A stretch of 64,000 nt of DNA from Thelephora terrestris (lineage: Eukaryota > Basidiomycota > Agaricomycetes > Thelephorales > Thelephoraceae). A program made the position numbers and the translations under genes. Location: the NCBI GenBank assembly GCA_015956445.1, contig WIUZ02000007.1:868001-932000 (forward strand), in the 5' to 3' direction. Each line of letters begins with the position of its first letter. Position 1 is the stretch's first letter. The notes below the pieces were generated by a model. It saw only the letters and a list, made by a program, of their open reading frames with translations. It was not told the origin of the DNA and searched no databases. This document shows, piece by piece, positions 35,693-45,840 of the stretch.

Positions 35693-36847
35693 TTAGAACA
35701 TGCCGGTGGGAAGCTGAGTCACAGTTCTGATTCGATAAGGAGGTGATCGAATTGAGGGGAAAGCGTCGAAAGCGTGAGGGGGCGTGAAGTTCGTGAAGGT
35801 GTTTTCGCACCCAACTCGAGGAGTGAGGGATGTGAGTTCCACGTCGCAGATGTCTGCTTCGTAAGGTGAGTCCGAGATCGAGTTGGACGAATTTGTGAAA
35901 TTCCAATCGTCGGCAGGTGGGGACAATGCCTCCAGAACGTTTCTGGAGAGTTTGACAGCGTCCGTGGGCTGTCGTTGGATCTCGGCGGTGGAGAATCCCG
36001 AAGAAATGTCGAAGCCGTCAACGCTAGCATTGTCCCTAGCCCCGGCATACCCCTTCCCAAAACTCATGTTATAGCTGACGCCCCGTGGTCGGTCCGAGCC
36101 TGGATTGATCGGGAATCCTTCCCCAATGTCACCATCACCTGGGTGGACATGTGACCGTCCTCCCGCTGATCCAAACGTGGAATTCAAAGAGTTTTGGTCC
36201 CTGTCGCGCTGGATCACCGGGACCCCGTTAGTTCCAAACAACTGTCGCGCCAATAGTATTTGGAGCCCAAAGTCAAGATCCTTCACCGAATCGGTCTCCT
36301 CGCGTTTGCCGGCGCCAGATGGGGATGGAGAAGGCGAAGGGGAATTTGGAAGATCGCCAAATGGGTTAGCGGAGAGACCGCGCATGCGAATTGATTCGGA
36401 GTAATAGTCAGTGATGTCCACATCCTCCCTCTCCCTGTCTTTGGAACTTGGGGTTGGCGCATTCGGAACTTGCTTGGGACTTGGGTAGAACGAATAGCGA
36501 TGATGATTCTGTAGAGGCGACGACGACAATGGCCCGGGAGAGGGAAAATGGCCTTTGGAAGGCGAGGGGGGCAAGGTTGAGGGGGGACATCTAGGGGGTG
36601 ACAGGAAAGCAGGCATGTAGTACGATTCAAGTCCAGGGGATCTGGACTTGGTCATACCGCCTGAGGAGGTCGTAGTCGCGGATGAGTTGGAGGTTGAACG
36701 TGAAGCGATGGAATGTGTTCGCTGGAGGATTTTCCTACGAAGATCCCCTCCCTCCCCGACTTGCAGGGCATCCGGGTATTGCCCCGGGCCCTGCTTGGTC
36801 TTGTTCGAGGAGGAACGTTTGGTGTACCTCGTACTTGCGCGATGCAT
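35693..36847 (-). CDS. Disordered Ser/Pro-rich hypothetical protein
   Basis: Single open frame from the first ATG (36,845-36,847; MHRASTRYTKRSSSNKTK) to TAA at 35,693, 384 residues. Ser, Pro, Gly and Asn dominate, with Pro-rich blocks (SPPRCPPSTLPPSPSKG; SPSPSPSPSGAG). A more ordered stretch, SVKDLDFGLQILLARQLFGT, lies mid-protein. The C-terminus has phospho-site-like clusters (SLTPRVG; SIRSPPYR). No signal peptide or membrane segment in this version; the frame extends upstream without ATG. Not recognised; possibly a signalling or cytoskeletal adaptor. Confidence 0.65.
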   Translation of the reverse strand: MHRASTRYTKRSSSNKTKQGPGQYPDALQVGEGGDLRRKILQRTHSIASRSTSNSSATTTSSGGMTKSRSPGLESYYMPAFLSPPRCPPSTLPPSPSKGHFPSPGPLSSSPLQNHHRYSFYPSPKQVPNAPTPSSKDREREDVDITDYYSESIRMRGLSANPFGDLPNSPSPSPSPSGAGKREETDSVKDLDFGLQILLARQLFGTNGVPVIQRDRDQNSLNSTFGSAGGRSHVHPGDGDIGEGFPINPGSDRPRGVSYNMSFGKGYAGARDNASVDGFDISSGFSTAEIQRQPTDAVKLSRNVLEALSPPADDWNFTNSSNSISDSPYEADICDVELTSLTPRVGCENTFTNFTPPHAFDAFPSIRSPPYRIRTVTQLPTGMF

Positions 36848-37124
36848 GACTTTCCTGTTCAGATGAGAGTGGAAGTCAAGTCGTACTGTACAACCGAAAC
36901 GTGGGAGGTGGACTAAGAAAACGCTGGCTAAGATGGTCACGGACCATGTAAGTACGTGATTGGAGCGTTCCCACGGTCGCTACGTTTCCCGATTTTGGAA
37001 TGCCCGGGAGGCTGTATTTGGGCCAGATGGGCTTAGGGTCTAGGCACTACGTCAGCATTACGCGCTCTGTTAAAGCATATCTCATGAGCCACTTTCGCTA
37101 CTGCCACAACTACTACTACCGATA

Positions 37125-38273
37125 TCACGAATGAAGGGGTTGCTGTTCTGCGGTTTTCATCTCTGCCCTCTCTCGTTCCAGATCCCGTCCCCAGGATTGC
37201 ACTTCGGGATGGCGCAAATACGGCAAACTGCTATCAAAAAACGGTTGCAGGGATGCAGTTCCACTGGATCGTTCATACTCGAACGCTGCACTGGATTGTT
37301 AGCGAACTGGATCAAGTGTTAGACGCACACCACAAAATCACCCTGGCTAGCCATCTCAAAACGATCCAGATCTAACTCCGGAAAACTATCAGCACGGGAT
37401 CATCCCAGGGGTCGGCAGCTCATACCTTTCACAAAACGAGCCTCGGGGGTCAATTGGTCCTCATATTCCTGAGGAGGAAAGGACGTGAAGACCGGTATTA
37501 TCGGCCGCATGGGATAGCCACACCTTCCAAAGTGCTTTTATACGCCGAGCGGGGGGGCTATCATGAAGCATCTCATAAACGAAGTTGTGCATAGCTTCCT
37601 ATCACTCGAGCAAGCGCTCAGTTTCGCCGCCGATTGGTGAGGTTGTGAAAACCTACTTCTTCCAATTTTCGTTTCTCTTCCTTCGGGATGTTCTCTCGCG
37701 GGGCAATGTCCCCGACTTGAACCGTTTGTCGGCACCCACATCCAGATGCGCGGGCCCATGGATCACTGACCTTGTGCCTCGGCGAGGTCATGTACCACCG
37801 CTAACATCACGCATCTTTACAATTAGTGTTGTGAGATCTGTTACAAACGATCAAGATGGGGGAAACACGAACTTTGGGATATCAAGCGTTTCGTCTGAAC
37901 AACACAAAGCCAACACAGCCATTCTGTACATGTGGTCTGCAATGCTGGAAAAGCCGTAACGATTGTTAGCCTGTTAGTACAGGCTAGGGAATCATCTTTG
38001 TACCTTTCGGGGTTTGGGACCTATTGAATGTAAACTTCTTCCTGTACTATGAAAAACAGCCTGTACCTTATGGTCTACCCAACCTGTGCGCTTCTGAGTC
38101 TGCCAATGATGACCAGTAATCGTCATTGTGCCCGCAACACAGGTTGTGAAAAAATCGGAAGACATCCATACCTTTAGCCTTTCGAGAATGTGAAAAAAAG
38201 AAAGACGGTCCATAGGCTCATCCCCATCAGACTTGTACAATGGGGGAAAGGTTCGCTGTCTGTCCGTGGACAT
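37125..38273 (-). CDS. HDDC2: HD-domain 5'-deoxynucleotidase (HDDC2/YGK1-like)
   Basis: Ten short exons assemble to about 209 residues, matching HDDC2 (about 204). Order: DRLSFFHILERLK, then a 27-nt exon KRTGWVDHK (38,067-38,093), a 17-nt microexon (38,004-38,020), IADHMYRMAVLALC, CVMLAVVHDLAEAQ, VGDIAPRENIPKEEKRKLEE, EAMHNFVYEML, EYEDQLTPEARFVK, DLDRFEMASQ, and AFEYERSSG ending QQPLHS (37,125). The metal-binding HD residues are in DHMYRM and VVHDLAEA, and the second catalytic segment is FVKDLDRFEM. The family hydrolyses deoxynucleoside 5'-monophosphates to deoxynucleosides in nucleotide-pool balance. No long open frame exists here, so it is easily overlooked; the splice chain is fully frame-consistent. 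Confidence 0.93.
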
Positions 38274-38465
38274 TGTGAGAGGTCTAAAGGATGCTACCTC
38301 CGATCAAGAGCCTGTTTAAACCTGATCATGAGGCGCTCACTTGCTGTTCCTTCGTCTGGACTCGAAGCACCCCAGGATAGTCGCTGCGTCCATCAGGATT
38401 AGTATGGAATAATATTACAAAGCTAAGTTAAATAAGTGGTATAACCACCACCCCCGCCACCCATC

Positions 38466-39572
38466 TTACACCTGTCTGTCGATTGGATTGTCGTCTGGCC
38501 CCTGTTTTGGTAAAGGATTCTCCATTCCGTCGAAGAGGATGTCCGAAGGCCCGTCCTCAACCCTACCGCTTCCTGATCTCGACATCGGATGCGACTTGGC
38601 TGAGAGGGAATAGCTACCATGGCCAGCCTTGTGGCCACGTCTAGGTGCGGTGCTGAAGTTTCCCCGCGAATAGCTCCCCGCGTTGTGTTTTCCGTAGGAC
38701 GTGCGGTTGCTGCTGGAACCGGGGACACGGTAACCGTCTTCGATGTCGTCATCGTCATCGTCATCCCCAGTCATCGGCATCTCCGTGTAATCCGAAGCAT
38801 AGTTGGGCCGTGAGAGCGGGAGGTTACGATAGGTCCCTTTTCTCAAATGGAGTGCGTAAGAGTAGATCGTAGCTGCAAGATAGAGCTACGGAGATGGAGG
38901 TCAGGCGAAAAAATAATCCTGCCGTCAAATCCTGTACCTTGATTAACCAGCCCAGAACGATTATTGCGATTGCAGCACCCTTTTCCCTTTTCCACAATTG
39001 CAAAGCCAGTCGTGCACGCTCTTCCTCCGAAACATTTTCCGTTTCTCCGAGGTAGTTCTCAATGATGTTGGCTTGAGCAGCCGAGTTGGACACGCGCCGA
39101 CCGTCGTGGGGACTGTACAACCACCACACAACGGCGAAAAAGATGGTCCATGAGGTTGATAGAACGTGGTCGGCAAAAAAGAGATGAGCAAAGTACAAGG
39201 TACTCTTTGGGTCTTCCTGTATAGTATTCCTACGTGTCAGCTGCGGAGACACAATCAGACATGACTGGGACCCACCCGCTTCACTGCGTTCAACCCCCAC
39301 GCCAAAGCAACCAGAGCGACCGTCGAGTAGATGTAAAGGCTGAGTTGTGCTGCAGAACTACCTGCGCCAGTCAAAACCGCAATCAGGCCATACACGCCAG
39401 CAACTTTATTGAAAAGCTGATGGAAGAAACTCAGATTTTAGTATGCACGTAATCGTAAACTTTGACGTACAGCGAAAAGCAAGGCAAGCACAACTCCTGT
39501 TTTCAAGTCCAAGCACCCGAGGAACGAGGAGAATGGGCGAGGCTTCCACTCCGGCCGCAGCATGAGTTTCAT
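38466..39572 (-). CDS. KEI1: KEI1, inositolphosphorylceramide synthase regulatory subunit
   Basis: Four exons from ATG at 39,570-39,572 (MKLMLRPEWKPRPF) to TAA at 38,466, about 310 residues. Family marks: FLGCLDLKTGVVLALLFALF, NKVAGVYGLIAVLTGAGSSA, QLSLYIYSTVALVALAWGL, then STLYFAHLFFADHVLSTSWT and FFAVVWWLYSPHDGRR. Four membrane segments lie in the first two thirds, with the last at IAIIVLGWLIKLYLAATIYS. The C-terminal tail is cytosolic, Asp-rich then Ser/Gly/Arg-rich. Kei1 partners Aur1 in the Golgi to make inositolphosphorylceramide, a fungal-specific sphingolipid. Its start codon is only 52 bp from that of the divergent eIF4E gene. Confidence 0.94.
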
Positions 39573-39624
39573 CGTCACCGTCGGGAAAGACGAGATGTGA
39601 TCTACTTCTTGAACTACACCCGTG
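39573..39624. promoter_or_regulatory. 52-bp divergent promoter, KEI1 / eIF4E
   Basis: The two divergent start codons are separated by only 52 bp, so the 5' leaders must overlap or be very short, or transcripts initiate inside the opposite gene. No TATA box visible. Confidence 0.6.
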
Positions 39625-40644
39625 ATGTCCTCATTCGCAAATCACCAACAACAATCTCGCTTCCCCGCAAACGCGTCGTCCGTGAGGGACCCTCACCAGA
39701 CGACAGACACAGGGTCTGCGAAACCCAAACAAAAGCAGCCGGACGATAAATCAAAGGGGACGAAACCAAAAACTCCTTCGCCCCTAACGCCCTCTAACGG
39801 CCCCGGAGACTTGCAAGTATCGATACACCCCCTGAAATATACGTATGTTCGTAGCGTTTGATAACTGTGATGAGACTTGGTCTGACGACTGGGACGATCA
39901 TTGTGCCTTGACAGATGGATATTCTGGTTCCGCCAACAGCGCTCGCCCGGGAATAAGCTCGTGAGCTACGAGGAGGGGATCAAGAAGATATCTACCTTCG
40001 GTTCCGTGAGCTTTCCGTTGAAATCTTGCAGGTTCTCTACCAAGTCTAATTCATGACATTTGAGGCAGATTGAAGAATTCTGGTCATTGTATACACATCT
40101 GAACCCCCCTTCGGCCTTGACCCCGACAACTGATTACCTCCTCTTTCACTCCGGCGTTCTTCGACCTGTGTGGGAGGACCCCCTCAACCTCTCTGGTGGC
40201 AAGTGGATCATTCGTTTAAAGAAGGGCGTTTCAGACCGCCTATGGGAGGACATCGTCCTCGCCGTTCTTGGAGAACAATTTGACGATCTCCAGCCACCGA
40301 CCGATGAAGATCCGGACGAGTGGCCTGGAATATGTGGCTGCACCATCAGCGTACGGCCGAACGAAGATATTATCAGCGTTTGGAATCGTTATGAGGCAGA
40401 CACGCAGATCAGGGATAAAATCAAGTAAGCCTCGCGAATTGTGCGCGGTTTGCATCACTATTGACTTTTTTCGTAGAGAATCTATTAAGAAGGCTTTAAA
40501 TCTGCCATCCACTTGCCTCCTGGAATACAAGACTAACAACGGTACGCAAACGGACGTCTATAAATTTGACTTTACTCATGCTGTACAGATTCCATGCAAG
40601 ACAAGTCTAGTTTCCGGACAACACCTGTTGTTGACCGCCAGTAG
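39625..40644 (+). CDS. eIF4E2: eIF4E class II (4E-HP-like) cap-binding protein
   Basis: Five exons (39625-39842, 39915-40005, 40069-40424, 40477-40541, 40589-40644) give 261 residues. A disordered Lys/Pro-rich N-terminus (about 65 residues) precedes the eIF4E fold: LKYTWIFWFRQQ, SYEEGIKKISTFGS, IEEFWSLYTHL, LRPVWEDPLNLSGGKWIIRL (cap-stacking Trp and Glu), LWEDIVLAVLGEQF, VRPNEDIISVWNR and LEYKTNN. The position of the first cap-stacking Trp of canonical eIF4E appears as Tyr (in SYEEG), as in class II members, which often repress translation of selected mRNAs. A short acidic insertion (QPPTDEDPDEWPG) extends a loop. Confidence 0.92.
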
Positions 40645-41440
40645 TCGACTATCCATATAATATCAATCTACCACTTACCTCACCCCTCCCCAAGAAAATT
40701 AAGAGCGCGGCAGGGTTTGCCTGTGATGAAATGCACCGACCTCTCTGCCATTAGTAAGGAGGAAGAGAAAAGGGTCCTGGTTTGGCGACGATGTCATGTG
40801 GGCACCCATGTGCAGCATGACCTTCTCGAACAGCATATGTAACCTCGCTGCAGGGCGATCACTTATGAAGGGGCCGATGCGCAGTGGCTGCATGTTCTTG
40901 GTGTTCTATTTTTTAGTGAAACGATAACCGGAATCCTTCAAGAGTCGAAACACTTCTACAGGCCTTCACACCAACCTCCTGTAAGAACGTATTCCCCGAG
41001 CTTCCGTGACAAAAAAACGCCTCCTTTCACCTGTCGATCGTTCTCGCCTCTACCCCTCAAACCCATACACCCATCACAAAATTACAAAAGAACCTATGAC
41101 CGCGTGGAGGAATGGTTGGGTCCCACAAATTTGTTGACCAATCTTGGGTTTATCGTCAGGCAACTAATTAGAACTCGGTGCTAAGTCCCCATGATTAATA
41201 TCCCCTCAGTTCTTCCAAGAAAGATGATCTTACTATAGACAAGGAGGGCGTAGGGGGCGATGCGACTTAGGGGGCTAGATGAGTGGCAGGACGCTGTAGG
41301 GCAAGATCTCCGCCAGTCCTGCCACTGACATCAGCTTCGCCACCCAGTCCCTCGACTTCTATAGGAACGCGTAATTTTTGCTGCGACGCTGTATGGTACA
41401 TCCATGGAAAGGGTGGGATCAACCTGAACCGTGATCATCT
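40645..41440. other. Intergenic, no gene seen
   Basis: About 800 bp between the eIF4E gene and a kinase relic. Nothing beyond short unsupported frames. Confidence 0.45.
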
Positions 41441-42490
41441 TCAATTCAGATGACACGCGATAGATGAATCCTGGGCCATTCGACCGACGTTTCGCGAAGC
41501 CCAATGGGTGGGCCGGTATCTAGAACTTCGATCCGCGAGGGCGAGGGCATTCGTTCCAGATGTCAGTTGGAACGCGTTAAGGTTCAGGGGGACACGTCGA
41601 AAGGACAGGCTATCACCGTCTTGGAATGGATGAAGAACGGAAGCATCAGGAAATTTGTTTACTGCCACCACGTTAACACGCTGGAACTGGTGTGTTGCCC
41701 ACCTTATCCGTCACTACTGGAGATGAAAGTATTGTTGAAGTTGTACGGTGTGGCACAGGGTCTGGAGCACTCCATCAATGATTTCAATGTGGTGACTAGC
41801 AAGCTTCACACATGGAAACCTCAGGCGAGCATGTGTCTCTTCAATTTTGAATAGGTCCTCTATTCCAAGACGTCTACCGGGCGAATGTCTTCCTGCCTCA
41901 TGACACGCCTCCTCGTGTCTGCGTCGCGGACTTTGGATTTGTGGTAATGGCCCTTAACCCTGACCTTAGAGGGCGGCAACCAAATACCTATAGTTGTCTT
42001 CCAGGTAGGCAGGGAAGGTGGGGATCTGTCACATCACATCGCCCAGGTCCTCGTAGGTGGCATACCTGGCCGTTCTACGGTTTCGGGGCAGCAGAATTAT
42101 CCCTTCCCTGTGGTCGAAGGGCTGTGCAGCCCAACTCAGTCAAATGCCGCCCCACCAATTGGGGCTCTGGTTTGTTAGCGTGCCAACACGAAATTACGAC
42201 CACAGGTTGCAGAAGTTGTGGAACACAGGCCTCAGCCAGCTGACAACCAGCTGTATGGAGCGACGCCGCCTTGCGCCAACGCTGAATATGTTTACACAAG
42301 CAGATTCTGTAATTGCGTCGCCTACCTTCCCTTAGCAACAGATCCCATCCACGATAGGCGCGTAGTACGATATCTACTATTGCTGGTCCGTCGGGCTAGA
42401 GTAGTACCTGTTCCACTTGTTTTCTTGCCCGGATCCGACGACGCCGTGCAGCTCATCCGCGGGTTATCTTCGACTCTTCAACCAGAATGA
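41441..42490 (+). pseudogene. Degraded protein kinase-like gene
   Basis: Plus-strand pieces in different frames recall a TKL-like protein kinase: a beta5-hinge segment TVLEWMKNGSIRKFV (about 41,620), a helix-E segment YGVAQGLEHS after an intron-like gap (41,740-41,770), then NVFLPHDTPPRVCVADFGFV with a DFG motif (41,885-41,943). The glycine-rich loop, the HRD catalytic loop and the C-lobe are missing or unreadable. Downstream frames to 42,490 (NAEYVYTSRFCNCVAYLPLA) may be part of the same relic. Agaricomycetes carry many such kinase fragments. Confidence 0.5.
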
Positions 42491-42989
42491 AATCTATCGC
42501 CCTCAATCGTACGAAGAAGGGGATCGAAGAGACAATGATCATGATGAGACTAAGTTGTTCTAGTTACCCGCCCCGTTCCGCGAGCCACTCAGTGTCCGGG
42601 CACAAAGGGCTCAAAGGGTTTATGGGACGGTAGCGAGCATCGAATATCATTATCGAATTTATACATACAAATACATATAAATTGTCATAACTTCCAGCGT
42701 CCTTCAACTTGTGCTGGTATCTCCCTGAACTGGTTTCGCGGTCGTCAGATTGACCACCCGTTGTGTGATAAACCACTTGGAACTCTTGCGAAGGGGCGGC
42801 CCGTTAAAAGCGACTTTGGGGAAGGGCAACAGAATGGCAGGCCGGGGAACAACGCACCCGCGAATAATGATCGAGTCCGTGATCGATTGAGCCCGTGTTT
42901 CCTGTGTTACTTACCTCCATCTGCCCGCCCCACCGGCTAGCGCGGGCGAAGCATCTCACTCTGCTTCGTATCAGATCACTCCACCAAAG
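42491..42989. other. Intergenic; probable CLR2 promoter
   Basis: About 500 bp without a gene, immediately 5' of CLR2. Confidence 0.4.
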
Positions 42990-45373
42990 ATGTCTGAGCT
43001 AGGTTTTCCAAGAACCGACGGGGATTCTTCGCTCTGGCCGTCAAACACGAGGAGGATCGTTGACCAAGCGGGCCAAGTCAACTACATGCATCCCTTGGAA
43101 ATCGATGACCCCCAGTGTCTCAAGTGGAGGGAAGATCTTGGGCGACTGGTAGCGGAGAAGATTGGACTTCCAGGTTAGCGCAACTCCATCTCTCGTCATT
43201 ACCCCGCTCGGTGCTGACGTATTCAGCTGGCCCGAAGTATATTCTGGCGTCGTGGCCAGAGGGCTATAAGATGTTCGTGCATTACAAAGGGTCGCAAATA
43301 AACCCTCGAACCGACAAGTATCTCATCGGTATGTCCTCATCGAAGACAATTCATTCGGTAGACCTCACGATCGCCCCGATTACAGGTTCGACACTAGTAA
43401 ACCGCTTTCGCTCAATCCCAGAATTCGTACTCCATGCAGTGTGGCTCATGATGGACACAACCCTACAAAGATCAAATTGCGGCTGCAAGTATTGTACACG
43501 CACACCCCAGCGAAACATCAGTCAAGCAGCTGGGTTGGTAAGCAGTACCCGGTCTGATTCTTCCCCTGTTGCTCGCATCCGCCAATCGACGCAGGCCCCT
43601 TCGAAGGCCCCCCGAGCCCGACTTCAAACCCTATCCCAGGTGAAACGGAAGGCGAGAACATCTGAACCGCCTTCCGTGACAGCCGGCCCAGCAGAGTCCT
43701 CACTCCTTCCGTCATCCCCACTAGGACTACAAGACTTAGTTCCAAGAGAGGTACCTTGGTTCGCCATACGTAAAGAGACAAAGCCCATCAAGCCTTCCAC
43801 TGGACCAAAAGTGGCTGTGAACGCTCACCGAATCGCCGACCTCGAAGGTGTAGATTCTCCCCATCGCAAACGACTCCACAGAATTGGCGAAGTAATCTGG
43901 TGTTTTTTGGATGATCCGATCGCCAGGCCCGGCGAACTAGACAGCGCTATTACCGCCTGGCCAGGTCTCGTCAAGAGTGTACAACGGTCCATGCATGTAA
44001 CTATCGTCATGGATGAATCATCCGTCGAGCACCGGAAGGGAAATGATCAACCCTACGTATACGAAGTCACCCTCTTTAACGTTGAGGCGGCTGTCACGAT
44101 TTCCGACGAAAAAGTGTTACCCTACCAGGCAGTGAGCTCGCCCCAGCCATTGCTGGACGCCTTATCATCCCTTATGCATACCATCGATCGGAAAGGACAT
44201 ACACTTAGCACTCCGGCGGAAGGAGGGATTAACGCATTATCGAAGTTTACATTTGAGGAGGCCGCGCTACCATATGCTCTCGCGGTCCAGACGCCGATTA
44301 TGCTCGCAAAGTGCTGGGCCTGCACCGACATCTGGACATTCAAGTACACTATCACTGCGGATAAGGCTGTTGCGGCTCCCGTCGTCCACCCCAAGAAGAA
44401 GTTCCGAACACCGGGGCTCCACATAGGACTTATACCAGGGTTGTCGCCCCCAACCCCCGCGGAGCCTTCGGCACAGCCTGCGGAATCGCCTGCCCAGGTG
44501 AAGACTCAAAAGAGGTATCAAGGCCTCTGGTGGGGTGGCGAACGTATCTGGGTAGACGACCTGGTCCGGTTGAAGCTCCCCCGGCATGAGCTCGCTCCCA
44601 ACGGCAGCGAAAGAATACTACCAGTCGTACCCCCTTCCGAGGCCACCGTAGAGTATACGATGCAGAAAGGCGCAGATAAAGAACACGCACCTGGCTCGGG
44701 CGATAGGGGTCTGTTCCTCAGAATCACGAGCATCTTCATCGTAGAGAAGAAGGTCCGAATCTCTGGCATGCTGTTCGATCTGGTCGAGGAGGGATGCGCT
44801 GATGTCGAAGGCGAGGAGGGGAAAGAGGAGCAACAGGAAGACACATCGGCCTTTGACATGAGATCTTTGGACCCCGCGCTGCTTCAGGGCGAAAGCTCAG
44901 GAGGGCCACCAGCTGAGCCTGCACCCAAGGTGTTCAAACCCGCCTCTGACCGTCAGGTGCTGTCTGGGCCATACGTGAGAAGTTGGGATCCGCCCCCACC
45001 TCCGCTCGGGTACAAGTTCCGCTCGATCTTGAAGGGAGATTGGGAGGCCGTGATGGACATCTCGCTATTGAGTGGCCGATACTATCCCGGGATATTGTCC
45101 AATCCGCTCCTTTCGGACCACTTGAAACGCTTACTGAGGTTGGAGGAGTCAATATCCCACCTTTACGCGTTGGAGGGCCTTGCCCCTGGCTACTACAACT
45201 CGGTGGATCCAGAGTTTGCCAAGGAGAGTAGGCAGAAGATGTTGTTGGAAGCGGTTGCGGAGGCTAAGAGCAAGTGTGAGGAGTGGTTTGACAAAGAGGC
45301 GGTTTCTAACCTGCTGGATGCGGAGTTGACAAGCGCGACATCGGACGTCGAGATGGAGGAGCAAGGGGAGTAG
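42990..45373 (+). CDS. clr2: CLR2-type transcriptional silencing protein
   Basis: Three exons (42990-43173, 43227-43328, 43386-45373) give 757 residues. The N-terminal Clr2 domain reads SSLWPSNTRRIVDQAGQVNY, MHPLEIDDP, KYILASWPEGYKMFVHYKG and FRSIPEFVLHAVWLM, followed by a cysteine cluster NCGCKYCTRTPQ. A basic Pro/Ser linker follows. The long C-terminal part (AVNAHRIADLEG; YQGLWWGGERIWVDDLVRLK; GLFLRITSIFIVEKKVRISG; YPGILSNPLLSDHLKRLL) fits the second, transcription-silencing Clr2 domain. In fission yeast Clr2 is part of SHREC with the deacetylase Clr3 and remodeler Mit1, acting in heterochromatic silencing. Intact; no odd features. Confidence 0.92.
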
Positions 45374-45840
45374 TATTTCGTGCTCATGCGCATTGCACAT
45401 GTCCTATTTTTTTAAGTCTGGCCTATTGTAGTTCGGAGTTGATTTTGCTGTCTAATCTCTCGTGCCAATACTACTTAGTACTTGGCATTGTTATTGGCCT
45501 GGTAACTACACCAAGCTGGGTCCACCACGTGACCCACGGCCCAGCAAACCGTGATTGTTCCGAAGTGCGGTCTGACAAGTGCGGGTTGCTTTCTCTTTCT
45601 TCTCATCACCCCCTTCATCGTTGTTGTCGGTGTTCGACGCTCAAGAGACAATTTGCGGACCGGGACCGTCGATCCTGCCCATCTGATAGACAACGACGGC
45701 ACTTAGCTTTCTGACCACCCCGCCACCTCCATCCCAGCATTAGGAACCCCCGATCTCTTCCTTCTTCCCCCCCAACTTTCTGTTCAATACCCGTTTACGG
45801 TTGAGGCATTGTCTGAAGGTGGCAGCTTCCTCTGCGTCCC
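45374..45840. other. Intergenic, CLR2 to KAR9
   Basis: About 470 bp with pyrimidine-rich tracts (45,590-45,780) typical of a fungal promoter upstream of KAR9. An E-box-like cacgtg lies at 45,526. No gene. Confidence 0.45.
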
